From DASVNK01 sp036383895 (GTDB lineage Bacteria; Verrucomicrobiota; Verrucomicrobiia; Limisphaerales; SXQI01), in assembly GCA_036383895.1 (NCBI GenBank), contig DASVNK010000077.1, positions 6,540 through 70,539 on the forward strand: a stretch of DNA of 64,000 nucleotides. The letters run 5' to 3'. A model generated the notes under the pieces. It saw nothing but the letters and a program-made list of their open reading frames with translations, had not been told where the DNA came from and did not search any database. Within the stretch, counting starts at the first letter, position 1. The number at the start of each line of letters is the position of its first letter. Both the position numbers and the translations under genes were made by a program. This document shows, piece after piece, positions 27,557 through 36,675 of the stretch.

Positions 27557-30500
27557 TTAATCTGATCCATCCCCATTCCGCTTCTCCCACTTCCGCTTCA
27601 CCGGCTCGGGCATTGTGATATCAACCTTCGCGTAGTACGTCTCTTCGCCAAAAATATCATCCGCTTGCTGTTGAAATTGCCGGCTGGGCGAAACCCGAAA
27701 TTTCTCGTGCGTCTCAATAAAAACCGCTTCGCCCGTCGGATACCGGAAGCAAAGATACAATGGAATCTTGCCCGGGTGTGAAGCAGCCAACCCCTTAGCT
27801 TCTTCCAATTTCTCCGCAGTCAGATGCGAAGTATGCAATCGCAGATGAACCTGCTTCGTATATTTCCGTGGAGCATCTTCGAGCATCATGATTTCCTGCG
27901 GGAAAATCTTCGGCTTGTCTTCGTCGTTGTTCACCTCGCCAATCACCATGATCGCGTTGCCGGTCTTCAGCAGGTCTTTGAACTTATCAAAATTCTCGTT
28001 GAAGCAGAGAACTTGAACAGCGCCCTCCAGATCTTCCAGCGTGACCATCGCATACGGCTTGCCGCTCTTTTTTGAAAAGCCTTGCTGAATCGCCCCGATC
28101 ATCCCGCCAATCCGCGTCAATTGACGTGCAGGAACCTGCGCCGCGGTAATGCTGTTATGCAGACAATACTTCTCCAGCAGCGGAGCAAACGGCGTAAGCG
28201 GATGCCCCGTCACATAGAAACCGAGCAACTCCTTTTCCGCCGCGAGTAATTCGCTCTGCGGCCACTCCGGAAGCTGGACCACACGCTCTTCCCTTTCCGG
28301 CGCTTTCTCCGAAAAAGTGTCGAAGAATGACGACTGCCCCCGCGCCTTGTCCTGCTGCAGACTCGCCGCGCGCGTCAACGTATTATCAATCTGCGAAAAC
28401 AGAGTCGCGCGCGTCATCCCAAACGTATCGCACGCCCCGGAACGAATCAGCGCTTCCAGCACTTTCCGATTCACCGTGCGCGTATCCACCCGCTGGCACA
28501 TATCCGCGAGTGATTTAAACCGCCCATCCTTCTGCCGCGCATCAAGAATGCTCTGCACCGCCACTTCACCAATGCCCTTAATCGCGGCCAACCCAAACCG
28601 AATCACCGTCCCCTCACGCGCCGGCGCGAACGCCACCTGGCTTTCATTCACATCCGGCGCGAGAACCTCCACACCAAACGTCCGCGCTTCATTTATTAGA
28701 ATCGTGAGCTTCCCGGTGTCGCTCATGTCGTTCGTCATCATCGCGCTGAGAAACTCAACGGGATAATTCGCCTTCAGGTAAGCCGTCTGAAACGAAACGA
28801 TCGCATAAGCCGCCGCGTGCGATTTGTTGAAACCGTAACCCGCAAACTTCTCCAACAAATCGAAAATCTGGTTCGCCTTGGAAGCAGGGATCTTGTTGAT
28901 CTCAGCGCAGCCCTTCAGGAACTTCTCCCGCTGCTTCTGCATTTCCTCGACCTTCTTCTTCCCCATCGCGCGCCGCAGAATATCCGCAGCCCCCAGCGTG
29001 TAACCCGCCAGCATCTGGGTCGCCTGCATCACCTGCTCCTGGTAAACCAGAATCCCGTAAGTCTCCTTACTGATCGGCTCGAGCAACGGATGCTCATACT
29101 CAATCTTCACTTCCCCATGCCGCCGCTTGATGAATTCCGGAATCAGGTCCATCGGCCCCGGCCGATACAACGAAATCAACGCCGTGATATGCTCCACCGA
29201 ACTAATCTGGAACTTCCGGCACAAATCCCGCATCCCACCAGATTCCAATTGAAACACCCCGATTGTATTCGCCTTATTTAACAGGTCATAAGTCTTCGCA
29301 TCATCCAAAGGCAATCGATCAATCGGCACCTCAATCCCCTTCGTCTGCTTCACTAGCTCGCAAGTGTTCCGAATCACCGTCAGCGTCTTCAGCCCCAGAA
29401 AATCCATCTTCAGCAAGCCAAGATCCCCCACCGGTCCCATCGCGTATTGCGTCACGATCGTCCCGTCCTCGTCCTGCTTCAGCGGCAAAACCTCATCCAA
29501 CGGACGATCACCAATCACCACCCCCGCCGCATGCACCGACGAATTCCGCGTAATATCCTCCAGCACGAACGCCGTATCCACCAACTCCCGCGTCACCTCC
29601 TCCGTATCGTAAGCCTGCTTGAACTCCGGCGATTGCTTCAACGCCTTCGCCAGATCCATCTTCAGCTCGTTCGGAATCATCTTCGCCAGCCGATCACACT
29701 CCCCGTAACTCAACCCCATCACCCGCCCCACATCCCGCACCACCGACTTCGCCCCCATCGTGCCGAACGTAATAATCTGCGCCACCGAATCGCGCCCATA
29801 CTTCTTCCGCACGTATTCAATCACGTCCGCGCGACGATCATCCGCGAAATCAATATCAATATCCGGCGGATTCACCCGCTCCGGATTCAAGAAGCGTTCG
29901 AACAGCAACCCATACCGAATCGGGTCAACGTTCGAAATCTCCAACAAATACGTCACCAACGAACCTGCCGCCGAACCACGCGCCACGCACGAAATCCCAA
30001 CACTCCGCCCATACTTTACAAAATCACCGACGATCAAAAAGTAACTCACGAACCCCGTCTTCTCGATCACCTTCATCTCCATCTTCAACCGGTCCGTGAC
30101 CGCCTTCACCGCCGCCGCAATTTCCGGCTCGGTCACGCTCGTGAAATGACTCGCACTCCCCTGCTCCGGCGCAACGTAACCCGGCAACTGCCGCGCATCC
30201 TCAATCGAATCAACAATGAACTCCTCCCCTTCGACCCTCACCCCCATCCCGTACCGCAGCTTCAATCCCTCCGCCAACAACTGCCGCAAGTAACCCTCGC
30301 GCGTGAAATGCTCCGGCGCCGTGAACACCGGGTACAGCAATTTGTTAAACTGAATCTCGACGTTGCACATCTGCGCAACCTCCAGCGTATTCTGCACCGC
30401 CTCCGGCACCTCGTGAAACAACGCCTTCATCTCCTCCGCGCTGCGCAGATAAAACTGCTCCTGCACATAACGCATCCGCTTCGTCTCACTCAACTGGCTC

Positions 30501-31192
30501 TGCGTCCCGATGCAGATCAAACAATCATGCGCGTGCGAATGCCCCTTCTCCACATAATGCACATCATTCGTCGCCACCAACTTCAACCCAAACTCCTTCG
30601 CCCACGGAATCAGGTGCCGATTCACCTTCGCCTGCTCTGGAATCCCGTGATTCTGCAATTCCAGGAAAAAATTCTCCGGCCCCAGCACCTGCTTAAACCA
30701 ATCAATCGCCTCCCGCGCATCCCCCAGCCGATCCTTATGGATCGCCTCCGGAATCTCACTCGCCAGGCACCCCGAAAGCGCGATCAACCCCTCCTTGTGC
30801 TGAACGAAAATCTCCTTATCGATCCGCGGCTTGTAATAATACCCCTTAATGTGCGCATCACTCACCAGCTTCACCAAATTCTGGTAACCCACCTCATCCT
30901 TCGCCAGCAGCACCAGATGATTATAAACATCCTTCCCCCCGGTGCTGCTCTTCTTCTCCAGCCGGCTCCCCGGCGCCACATACACCTCGCACCCGATAAT
31001 CGGCTTTAACCCCTTGTTCCGCGCCGCCTGGTAAAAATCAATCGCCCCATACATCACCCCGTGGTCCGTGATCGAAATCGCGGGAAACTTCAGCTCCGCC
31101 GCCTTGTCCATCAACTTGTCCAAACGGCACGCCCCATCCAGGAGCGAATACTCCGTATGAAGGTGCAGATGAACAAATTCGGCATGCGACAT
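27557..31192 (-). CDS. dnaE: DNA polymerase III subunit alpha
   Basis: The 1211-residue protein has the DnaE order. A PHP domain comes first (HLHTEYSLLDG near residues 8-18, SITDHG), then the Pol III palm with PPDIDIDFADD near residue 443 supplying catalytic aspartates. The fingers contain YQEQVMQATQMLAGY and GYGFNKSHAAAYA. A helix-hairpin-helix segment (GIGEVAVQSIL) lies near 874, and an OB-fold (RIGGMIGAIQ, YAMVTLEDLEG) near 1025. The length is normal for a DnaE1-type replicase. Synthesis is cytoplasmic at the replication fork. Confidence 0.97.
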   Translation of the reverse strand: MSHAEFVHLHLHTEYSLLDGACRLDKLMDKAAELKFPAISITDHGVMYGAIDFYQAARNKGLKPIIGCEVYVAPGSRLEKKSSTGGKDVYNHLVLLAKDEVGYQNLVKLVSDAHIKGYYYKPRIDKEIFVQHKEGLIALSGCLASEIPEAIHKDRLGDAREAIDWFKQVLGPENFFLELQNHGIPEQAKVNRHLIPWAKEFGLKLVATNDVHYVEKGHSHAHDCLICIGTQSQLSETKRMRYVQEQFYLRSAEEMKALFHEVPEAVQNTLEVAQMCNVEIQFNKLLYPVFTAPEHFTREGYLRQLLAEGLKLRYGMGVRVEGEEFIVDSIEDARQLPGYVAPEQGSASHFTSVTEPEIAAAVKAVTDRLKMEMKVIEKTGFVSYFLIVGDFVKYGRSVGISCVARGSAAGSLVTYLLEISNVDPIRYGLLFERFLNPERVNPPDIDIDFADDRRADVIEYVRKKYGRDSVAQIITFGTMGAKSVVRDVGRVMGLSYGECDRLAKMIPNELKMDLAKALKQSPEFKQAYDTEEVTRELVDTAFVLEDITRNSSVHAAGVVIGDRPLDEVLPLKQDEDGTIVTQYAMGPVGDLGLLKMDFLGLKTLTVIRNTCELVKQTKGIEVPIDRLPLDDAKTYDLLNKANTIGVFQLESGGMRDLCRKFQISSVEHITALISLYRPGPMDLIPEFIKRRHGEVKIEYEHPLLEPISKETYGILVYQEQVMQATQMLAGYTLGAADILRRAMGKKKVEEMQKQREKFLKGCAEINKIPASKANQIFDLLEKFAGYGFNKSHAAAYAIVSFQTAYLKANYPVEFLSAMMTNDMSDTGKLTILINEARTFGVEVLAPDVNESQVAFAPAREGTVIRFGLAAIKGIGEVAVQSILDARQKDGRFKSLADMCQRVDTRTVNRKVLEALIRSGACDTFGMTRATLFSQIDNTLTRAASLQQDKARGQSSFFDTFSEKAPEREERVVQLPEWPQSELLAAEKELLGFYVTGHPLTPFAPLLEKYCLHNSITAAQVPARQLTRIGGMIGAIQQGFSKKSGKPYAMVTLEDLEGAVQVLCFNENFDKFKDLLKTGNAIMVIGEVNNDEDKPKIFPQEIMMLEDAPRKYTKQVHLRLHTSHLTAEKLEEAKGLAASHPGKIPLYLCFRYPTGEAVFIETHEKFRVSPSRQFQQQADDIFGEETYYAKVDITMPEPVKRKWEKRNGDGSD

Positions 31193-31280
31193 CCTCGAAC
31201 CTTACGACCCGCTTCGCGCCCGCCGCAAGCGAACGTTGCTGACAATTTTTCCGCAGAGTGGGCATTTGCAGCGAGCACCA

Positions 31281-32576
31281 TTATCGCGAAGCCGTCACGA
31301 AACTTCGAAGGCGTTTCGTAGTCTCGGCGCGATTGTATGTTTCCCGGAATAGCCAGCGCAATCCCTCCTCGAGTTCCGCCACCGTCATGTGCTTTGGTCG
31401 GAAATTGACGTCAAAGAGTGTGCATGAATCCCAGAATGTTTCTCGAAGCAAGCGACCTTCCCTTCGAAGTCGTTCAAAAAGGGGTGTTCCCGGAAACGGA
31501 GTCATCACCGCGTATTGCACTTCAGCTAGACCGGAATCGCGCCCGAAATCAAGCAGCAGAGGAAAGATGTCTGGAGTATGCGAATCCAATCCGACGATGA
31601 AGCAGCCGTTTACGCTCACCCCGCGCGATTGCAAAACATCAATGACCCTGCGGTACTGAAAGGCTTTACGGGACTTCCATGAAGCCGGGTCGATTCCATG
31701 TAGATCATCACCGCGCGGACTCTCGAAGCCGATCAAGACCTGGCGGCAGCCGGATTGCGCCAAAAGATCACACAATTCCAAATCATCGGCCACGGAGACA
31801 TCCGTCTCGGTGAAGTAATGAATCTCCTCGTCGCGCAGGGCGCTCAGAAATTCCTTACTCCACTGGTGATTCAGGAACGTGTTGTCGTCCGCGAATTCAA
31901 AATACGGACGCCGGACGTGTCGCTTCGCCGCTCTGATCTCTGACACGACCTTGCCAACTGGTTTTTGGTTGAACCTCGATGTGATCCTCAGGCTGGCAGC
32001 GCAGAACTCACAGGCGCGCGGGCAACCTCGGGAGGTTTGGACGGTCACGCGATTGTATTGCCTGCCAGCAAGCAAATCGAAGCGGGGTGTTGCGTAAAAT
32101 TCTGGACCGAAGACTTCATTGCGTGCGCCTTCGTAAATGGGTTGAAGACGACAACGCGCGGCATCTTCCACCACGCGTGGCCATGCACCCTCGGCACCGT
32201 ATCGCACCACCGCATCAGCGTGAGCCAAGGCTTCGTCTGGCAATTGGGAAACGTGCAGTCCGCCCATGACGACTTGCGTTCCCCGTGAGCGAAACATGTC
32301 AGCGATTGCGTAGGCGTCGTGAATCTGCGCGGTCAACGACGAGATACCAACCATGTCAAACTCGGGGAAAACCGTGGCCGAACGCAACTCGGCCACCTCG
32401 ATGTAACTCACCTCGTGTTCAGCAGGCGTGAGTGCTGCAACGGTCAGCAGTCCAAGACTCGGTAGCGAAGCGATCACCTTGCCTCTTCTCACGAAGCCCG
32501 GAAGCGTTACACCAAGTGCGGCGAGTTCGGCGGACTTGACCCGAACTCCGCTCATGGCGATCAATCCAATGCGCAT
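31281..32576 (-). CDS. B12-binding domain/radical SAM protein
   Basis: The first ~150 of 431 residues form a cobalamin-binding-like Rossmann domain (VMGGLHVSQLPDEA). The radical SAM domain follows with SRGCPRACEFC, placing the [4Fe-4S] cysteines at 185, 189 and 192. A C-terminal stretch (VNGCFIVGLDSHTPD, YAVMTPFPGTPLFERL) matches DUF4070-type proteins. Such enzymes modify lipids, bacteriochlorins, hopanoids or peptides; the substrate here is unknown. It lies 3 bp downstream of a membrane protein gene on the same strand, so they are probably one operon. Confidence 0.87.
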   Translation of the reverse strand: MRIGLIAMSGVRVKSAELAALGVTLPGFVRRGKVIASLPSLGLLTVAALTPAEHEVSYIEVAELRSATVFPEFDMVGISSLTAQIHDAYAIADMFRSRGTQVVMGGLHVSQLPDEALAHADAVVRYGAEGAWPRVVEDAARCRLQPIYEGARNEVFGPEFYATPRFDLLAGRQYNRVTVQTSRGCPRACEFCAASLRITSRFNQKPVGKVVSEIRAAKRHVRRPYFEFADDNTFLNHQWSKEFLSALRDEEIHYFTETDVSVADDLELCDLLAQSGCRQVLIGFESPRGDDLHGIDPASWKSRKAFQYRRVIDVLQSRGVSVNGCFIVGLDSHTPDIFPLLLDFGRDSGLAEVQYAVMTPFPGTPLFERLRREGRLLRETFWDSCTLFDVNFRPKHMTVAELEEGLRWLFRETYNRAETTKRLRSFVTASR

Positions 32577-32579
32577 GAG

Positions 32580-33851
32580 CTATTCGGGGGAGAGTTGACT
32601 CAAGTTGGTTTTGGTCATGCCCATTCGAGCCAGTGCGTTGAAGACATTCGATCTAGCCGCGTTTTCCACGGTGTTGGTGGAATCTTCCGTCACCAGCAGA
32701 ATTTGTTTAGTCAATGCGTTCTGGTTGGTCTGAAGCCAATTTCTTCCTTCAGGAAGTTGCTCGAGAGTCATCACCATCACAGCCAGGTTGGTCAAGGAGT
32801 CATAGCTAGGGTAACGGTGCGACAACGTAGCCGTGAGATGGCTGAGATAGGTCTGCCGAATCCAAGGCGGAGTGTTAGGCGTCAGCAACGCAACCGTCGG
32901 AGGCAAATCTCGCCAGACACGATATTCGTAGGGATTGGGCTCCAGCCGCCGGCCGGGTGGAAAATCCGATTGTCGATGTTTAGTCAAATAAGCCATCGCG
33001 TCGGCGTAAGCGGCTTTCTCCATGAGGGCTGCATGTTTTGCAAAACGCTGTTGCTCCCGCTGCGGAACGATCGCCATGGCAACCCAGATGACCATGAGCG
33101 CACCGAGCAACGGCCATGGAACTCTGCCAGGTGACAAATTCGGCAAAGGCTGCACCGCGCCTTGAGAACGTTTTACGGCGAGAGCGATGACGTTAAGGAT
33201 CAGCACTACCCAGGACGAGGTACAAACAAAACCAAGAACTGAACCGAGAAGATCCTCCTCAGGGGCGTTACGCATTCCCGACATGCCTCTCAGAATGCCT
33301 TGGCTTAATGCGCCGCCAAAAAAGAACCCGAGGAAGAAAACAACTAAAACCTCCAGACACGCCCCAACTAACACCCAGCCCAGCGCGCGCGGGAACGGAA
33401 CTTCGAGGAGGACCGAAATCACGCGGCTCATGAGCAGCACGCGCCAGACCGAGACAATGGCGAGCAGCGTAATGTTCGCCTGCGCAGCCTGGTAAGAGTC
33501 CATGAATCGTTCGACCGGAATCGCGTAGAGCCAGGCGATAGGCGCGGTCAGCCAAAACAACGCCATAAAAGTTGCCCAGCGTGACTCGTTGCGCTGGCCG
33601 TCCGAGCTTTCATATTTGCCGAACCACCGAATCAGGATCAGATACAGGAAAGAACCGGAGAAAAAAGAGAAGGCGAGCGGGCCGATCAGCCAAAACGGTG
33701 ATTCGAGCACGAAGTTCTGGTCATAATTTCGCGCTATCCCAGTCAGCAAGACCAGCACGATCCCGGTCCACAGTGACGCCCGGTTGCACGCTGCTTCACG
33801 GATCGCCGCCGCCTTGCCCACGAGAAAGCCGAGGATTGTCCACACGGTCAC
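32580..33851 (-). CDS. Integral membrane protein of unknown function
   Basis: The 423-residue protein has about seven hydrophobic segments in the first ~270 residues (for example IVLVLLTGI, WLIGPLAFSFFSGSFLYLIL, LVVFFLGFFFGGAL, VVLILNVIALAV), then a ~150-residue hydrophilic C-terminal region. No family motif is recognised. The middle cytoplasmic or periplasmic loop contains GILRGMSGMRNAPEEDLL, recalling Yip1-like membrane proteins only weakly. It is co-directional with, and 3 bp from, the radical SAM gene. Confidence 0.75.
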   Translation of the reverse strand: MTVWTILGFLVGKAAAIREAACNRASLWTGIVLVLLTGIARNYDQNFVLESPFWLIGPLAFSFFSGSFLYLILIRWFGKYESSDGQRNESRWATFMALFWLTAPIAWLYAIPVERFMDSYQAAQANITLLAIVSVWRVLLMSRVISVLLEVPFPRALGWVLVGACLEVLVVFFLGFFFGGALSQGILRGMSGMRNAPEEDLLGSVLGFVCTSSWVVLILNVIALAVKRSQGAVQPLPNLSPGRVPWPLLGALMVIWVAMAIVPQREQQRFAKHAALMEKAAYADAMAYLTKHRQSDFPPGRRLEPNPYEYRVWRDLPPTVALLTPNTPPWIRQTYLSHLTATLSHRYPSYDSLTNLAVMVMTLEQLPEGRNWLQTNQNALTKQILLVTEDSTNTVENAARSNVFNALARMGMTKTNLSQLSPE

Positions 33852-33968
33852 GCGGAAGTTCTAGCAAGTTCCCCATCTGACACAATGCTGGTCATGCCGT
33901 CATAGCCAAATAGAATTTAAACTTTGAAACTTGCCCATTAACATCTGGCCTCTAATCGTTGGCGGGTA

Positions 33969-34439
33969 GTGGAAGCTGTTTACATCGAAACTACAATCAT
34001 CAGCTATCTTGTCGCCCGCCAAAGTCGTGACGAACTTCTGGCTGCACACCAGGCGGTGACTCGCGAGTGGTGGGAGCAACGCGCACCGCTTTTTCGATGC
34101 ACTACTTCAGCGGAAGTTTTGCGCGAGGCGTCTTTGGGCGAACCGGAAATGGCTCGAAAACGGCTTGAGAAGCTTTCTTCACTCCCTTGGATCGCCATCG
34201 ATTCCGCTGTCGAGAGCATAGCCGTTCAGTTCTTAGCCACTGGCATCTTCCCGCGCGAGATGCGGCCGGACGCAGTTCATTTGGCGGCTGCGACCGTTTC
34301 CAACGCTGACTATCTTCTCACTTGGAACTGTCGCCATCTCGCCAACGCTCATATTATTCGGCGACTTCAGCGCGAAGCAGCCCAGAAAGGTTGGCGCTTG
34401 CGCACCATTTGCACCCCACTCGAACTGATGGAATCCTGA
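33969..34439 (+). CDS. PIN domain protein (VapC-like toxin)
   Basis: The 156-residue protein begins, from a GTG codon, MEAVYIETTIISYLVAR, the start of a PIN domain subtype in which the first acidic residue is Glu. Further acidic positions are in SAEVLREASLGE, REMRPDAVHLAAA and LLTWNCRHLANA. PIN toxins are metal-dependent ribonucleases. The small gene 5 bp downstream is its likely partner. Confidence 0.87.
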   Translation: MEAVYIETTIISYLVARQSRDELLAAHQAVTREWWEQRAPLFRCTTSAEVLREASLGEPEMARKRLEKLSSLPWIAIDSAVESIAVQFLATGIFPREMRPDAVHLAAATVSNADYLLTWNCRHLANAHIIRRLQREAAQKGWRLRTICTPLELMES

Positions 34440-34444
34440 GAACT

Positions 34445-34648
34445 ATGAAACCAAACCCTATCCTTGAAGAAACTTGGAAAATTAAGGATCAAATCGCTCG
34501 TGAAGCCGATTATGACCTCGCTAAACTTTGCGCTCAAACCCGTGCTTGGGCCGCTGCCAACCTCCACTCTTCACCTTTGATTCCAGACGCGGAAAAAGCC
34601 GAAGCTGTTGAAGCTGTACTACGCGAATCTCCCCGTTCACCGAACTAA
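34445..34648 (+). CDS. Small partner of PIN protein, putative antitoxin
   Basis: This 67-residue helical, acidic protein (MKPNPILEETWKIKDQIARE) starts at the ATG at 34445, five bases after the PIN gene stop. I recognise small proteins of the type NPI.EE.WK.KD.IA.EA.YD next to PIN genes, usually unnamed. That position suggests an antitoxin, with toxin first and antitoxin second. No DNA-binding motif is seen, so how the pair is regulated is unclear. Confidence 0.72.
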   Translation: MKPNPILEETWKIKDQIAREADYDLAKLCAQTRAWAAANLHSSPLIPDAEKAEAVEAVLRESPRSPN

Positions 34649-34689
34649 TCTTCCGCCATAAAAAGTACATGCATACTCCTGGGCCAATA

Positions 34690-34790
34690 AAAACCGGACT
34701 TCCCTTCGTGCCCCTCGTATCTTCGTGGTAAATCTCCTTCTCTCTCCCATCCTTCGTGATCTTCGTGGTGAAATTTCCCTTCCCCTCGCA
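34690..34790 (-). repeat. CACGAAG-type degenerate intergenic repeat
   Basis: On the minus strand, words such as TTTCACCACGAAGATCACG and TTTACCACGAAGATACGAGG recur, with CACGAAG cores 10 to 14 bp apart. These are the sequences that generate spurious 'HEDHEG/ITKITKD' ORFs in many genomes. Members also occur near 5700, 8250, 35190 and 38610. Confidence 0.6.
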
Positions 34791-35272
34791 CCCCATTCCT
34801 GCCAAACTCACCTCGCCTGAGAAGAAGGCCCGTGGTTGAATAGAACCTCGCTCGGAAGCGACATTCCATTCACCCCCGAAAAACAAGCACACCCGTAGTG
34901 TGCCCACGCCCAATTCTTCTCCGGCCAGAAAGCGAAAGACTATTATGAAAACGAACTCCGGGGAGCGCACCGCTGCCGTGACCTCGTTTCGCAAAGCGAA
35001 CCTCTCTGCTCGGGAAACAAACTCGAGGCGGCGTTGGGAACGCAACCGGCACAGCGTTTATCAGTTCAGACTTCTTGGGTGCTTAATTCAGCGTCCCGCC
35101 GATTTCACGTTCGCTGTCCGCACGTACGGGTCTCCGGCCTTCACCGGAACCGCGATAATTGCGCGTTTCTACATTCTATCGATTTTTCAATTCCGCGTAT
35201 TCCGCGAATTTCGTGGTTCTCTTCCGGTCCGCGACCTTGCTTCGCCCCCTCCAATCAATATCCACGAACACC

Positions 35273-35371
35273 CACACACCCGGCTCACACCCGGCTCACA
35301 CCCGGCTCACACCCGGCACACACCCGGCTCACACCCGGCTCACACACAGCTCACACACAGCGCACACCCAC
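35273..35371. repeat. Second tandem array of nine 11-bp units
   Basis: Nine gap-free 11-bp units run CACACACCCGG, three CTCACACCCGG, CACACACCCGG, CTCACACCCGG, two CTCACACACAG and a degenerate CGCACACCCAC. The unit types and their order (CCCGG type first, CACAG type last) match the array at 8336-8423, 27 kb away. Confidence 0.85.
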
Positions 35372-35624
35372 CTCATATTTCGCCATCCTATTGGCTGCGC
35401 GCGACTTACGTTTCCCGAGCAGAAAAAAAACACCCAAAAACACAAAAAACTCAATCAACACCTTAACGTTACTGCGTTCCCGGCGTTCCTTGTTACTCGC
35501 CAGCGCCCAAAACGCCGCAGCCTCAACGCAGCCACTAGAGACCTGTCGGCGGACAAAATCGCAAAACCACTTGCAAAATTATCTGCCCTTGCGCAGTTTA
35601 GCCGCTGCCGAATCTGCACAGAGT

Positions 35625-35699
<75 letters not shown>

Positions 35700-35723
35700 T
35701 TTTTCCCACCAGTTTGGCGCCGA

Positions 35724-35816
35724 GGAGAGATGGCCGAGTGGTCGAAGGCGACGGTTTGCTAAACCGTTGTACGGTCAAAAGCCGTACCGAGGGTTCGAAT
35801 CCCTCTCTCTCCGCCA
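35724..35816 (+). tRNA. trnS: tRNA-Ser (GCT)
   Basis: A 93-nt class II tRNA: acceptor GGAGAGA/TCTCTCC, anticodon stem ACGGT/ACCGT with loop TTGCTAA (anticodon GCT), a long variable arm (TACGGTC...GCCGTA) and a T-arm GAGGG/CCCTC with loop TTCGAAT. CCA is encoded. Confidence 0.97.
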
Positions 35817-35847
35817 CTTTTCCCCCGCTCCGCCTCTACTCCCCACA

Positions 35848-36624
35848 CTACACAGCAGCGGCCTGCTGCAAGAACTCCGTCCGTATCGCCTTCTCAATCG
35901 CGCCTCGATGCGCCGGCGCTTCGCCGTAGGACCAACGCTGCTGTTCAGGATTATAGGCGAAGGTTTCGTACCCTTCCCCCGTGGGCGCAAGCACATTGCA
36001 CCATTTGTTGGGACCCACCGTCAGAACGGCGGGCTTTTGCTCCGGAAGTTCCACCAACAACCAGTCGCGGCTCGACTGCGCTCCCCGCGCGTAGGCAAAA
36101 CAATCATCAATAATCGCCTGGAACCACGGTTCGAAAACCTTACCCGTCCGCACATACGCGTAGCAGACATGTTTGCAGCAGCGTCCCGGCGTATGCTCCG
36201 GAAACGCCCGCCGGTTCTGCCACTCAGGACAGGTGCACGCCGGCTCACTCAAGCTCACCACGAAACTGGAATCTTCCCGCTGCGACGGAATATCATAGCG
36301 CGCCTCTACCGATGGAATAATCGCCGGCCGCGTGCTGAACGGCCCGGCGTATTCTTCCGATTCCGCAAGGCCGGGATTTTGCGTAAGCCATTCCGATTCG
36401 ACGGAGGAAATCGTCTCGGCCAGCAGCGTCATTTCCTCTTCGTTGATCGATTCGTCATCGAACGCGCTGCTGATCATCGGCGCGAGGACATCACCAGGCC
36501 ACACCCGGGTGCACCCCGGATTATCATTGAAAAACTTCCCAAGCGCCCAGACTTCATCCGAGGTCAAAACGCCGTCGAGAGTCAGCGTTCGAAGGAAAGC
36601 GATCGTTTTTTGCGTCTCGTCCAT
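35848..36624 (-). CDS. SWIM zinc-finger protein of unknown function
   Basis: The 258-residue protein has a SWIM-like zinc site: Cys130-x-Cys132 (ACTCPEW), then CCKH with Cys150 and His152. SWIM domains bind DNA or proteins. The N-terminal ~95 residues are helical and acidic and recall TerB-like or tellurite-resistance helical bundles only loosely. The C-terminal ~90 residues (WLLVELPEQKPAVLTVG) may form a small beta domain. It ends 31 bp from the tRNA-Ser on the opposite strand. The function is unknown. Confidence 0.75.
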   Translation of the reverse strand: MDETQKTIAFLRTLTLDGVLTSDEVWALGKFFNDNPGCTRVWPGDVLAPMISSAFDDESINEEEMTLLAETISSVESEWLTQNPGLAESEEYAGPFSTRPAIIPSVEARYDIPSQREDSSFVVSLSEPACTCPEWQNRRAFPEHTPGRCCKHVCYAYVRTGKVFEPWFQAIIDDCFAYARGAQSSRDWLLVELPEQKPAVLTVGPNKWCNVLAPTGEGYETFAYNPEQQRWSYGEAPAHRGAIEKAIRTEFLQQAAAV

Positions 36625-36675
36625 AATGCACCTGCTCGCAAACAGTATAGGTCGCGTGGCCAGCGCGAGGAAACC

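Larger units (their letters stand above)
34649..35624. other. Repeat-rich intergenic region without convincing genes
   Basis: These ~975 bp carry CACGAAG-type degenerate repeats at 34690-34790 (read on the minus strand), related units at 35185-35225 and an 11-bp tandem array at 35273-35371. An A-rich stretch with CACCCAAAAACAC is at 35424-35450. The ORFs in both directions encode repeat artefacts such as HEDHEG or HPAHTRLTPG strings and do not look like proteins. Confidence 0.65.

Noticed and set aside
29447..31009. 520-codon plus-strand ORF
   Set aside because: Antisense shadow of dnaE, dominated by Arg, His, Leu and Pro.
34521..35045. 174-codon minus-strand ORF with TTKITKDGREK-like words
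   Set aside because: Comes from CACGAAG-type repeats, a known source of false gene calls.
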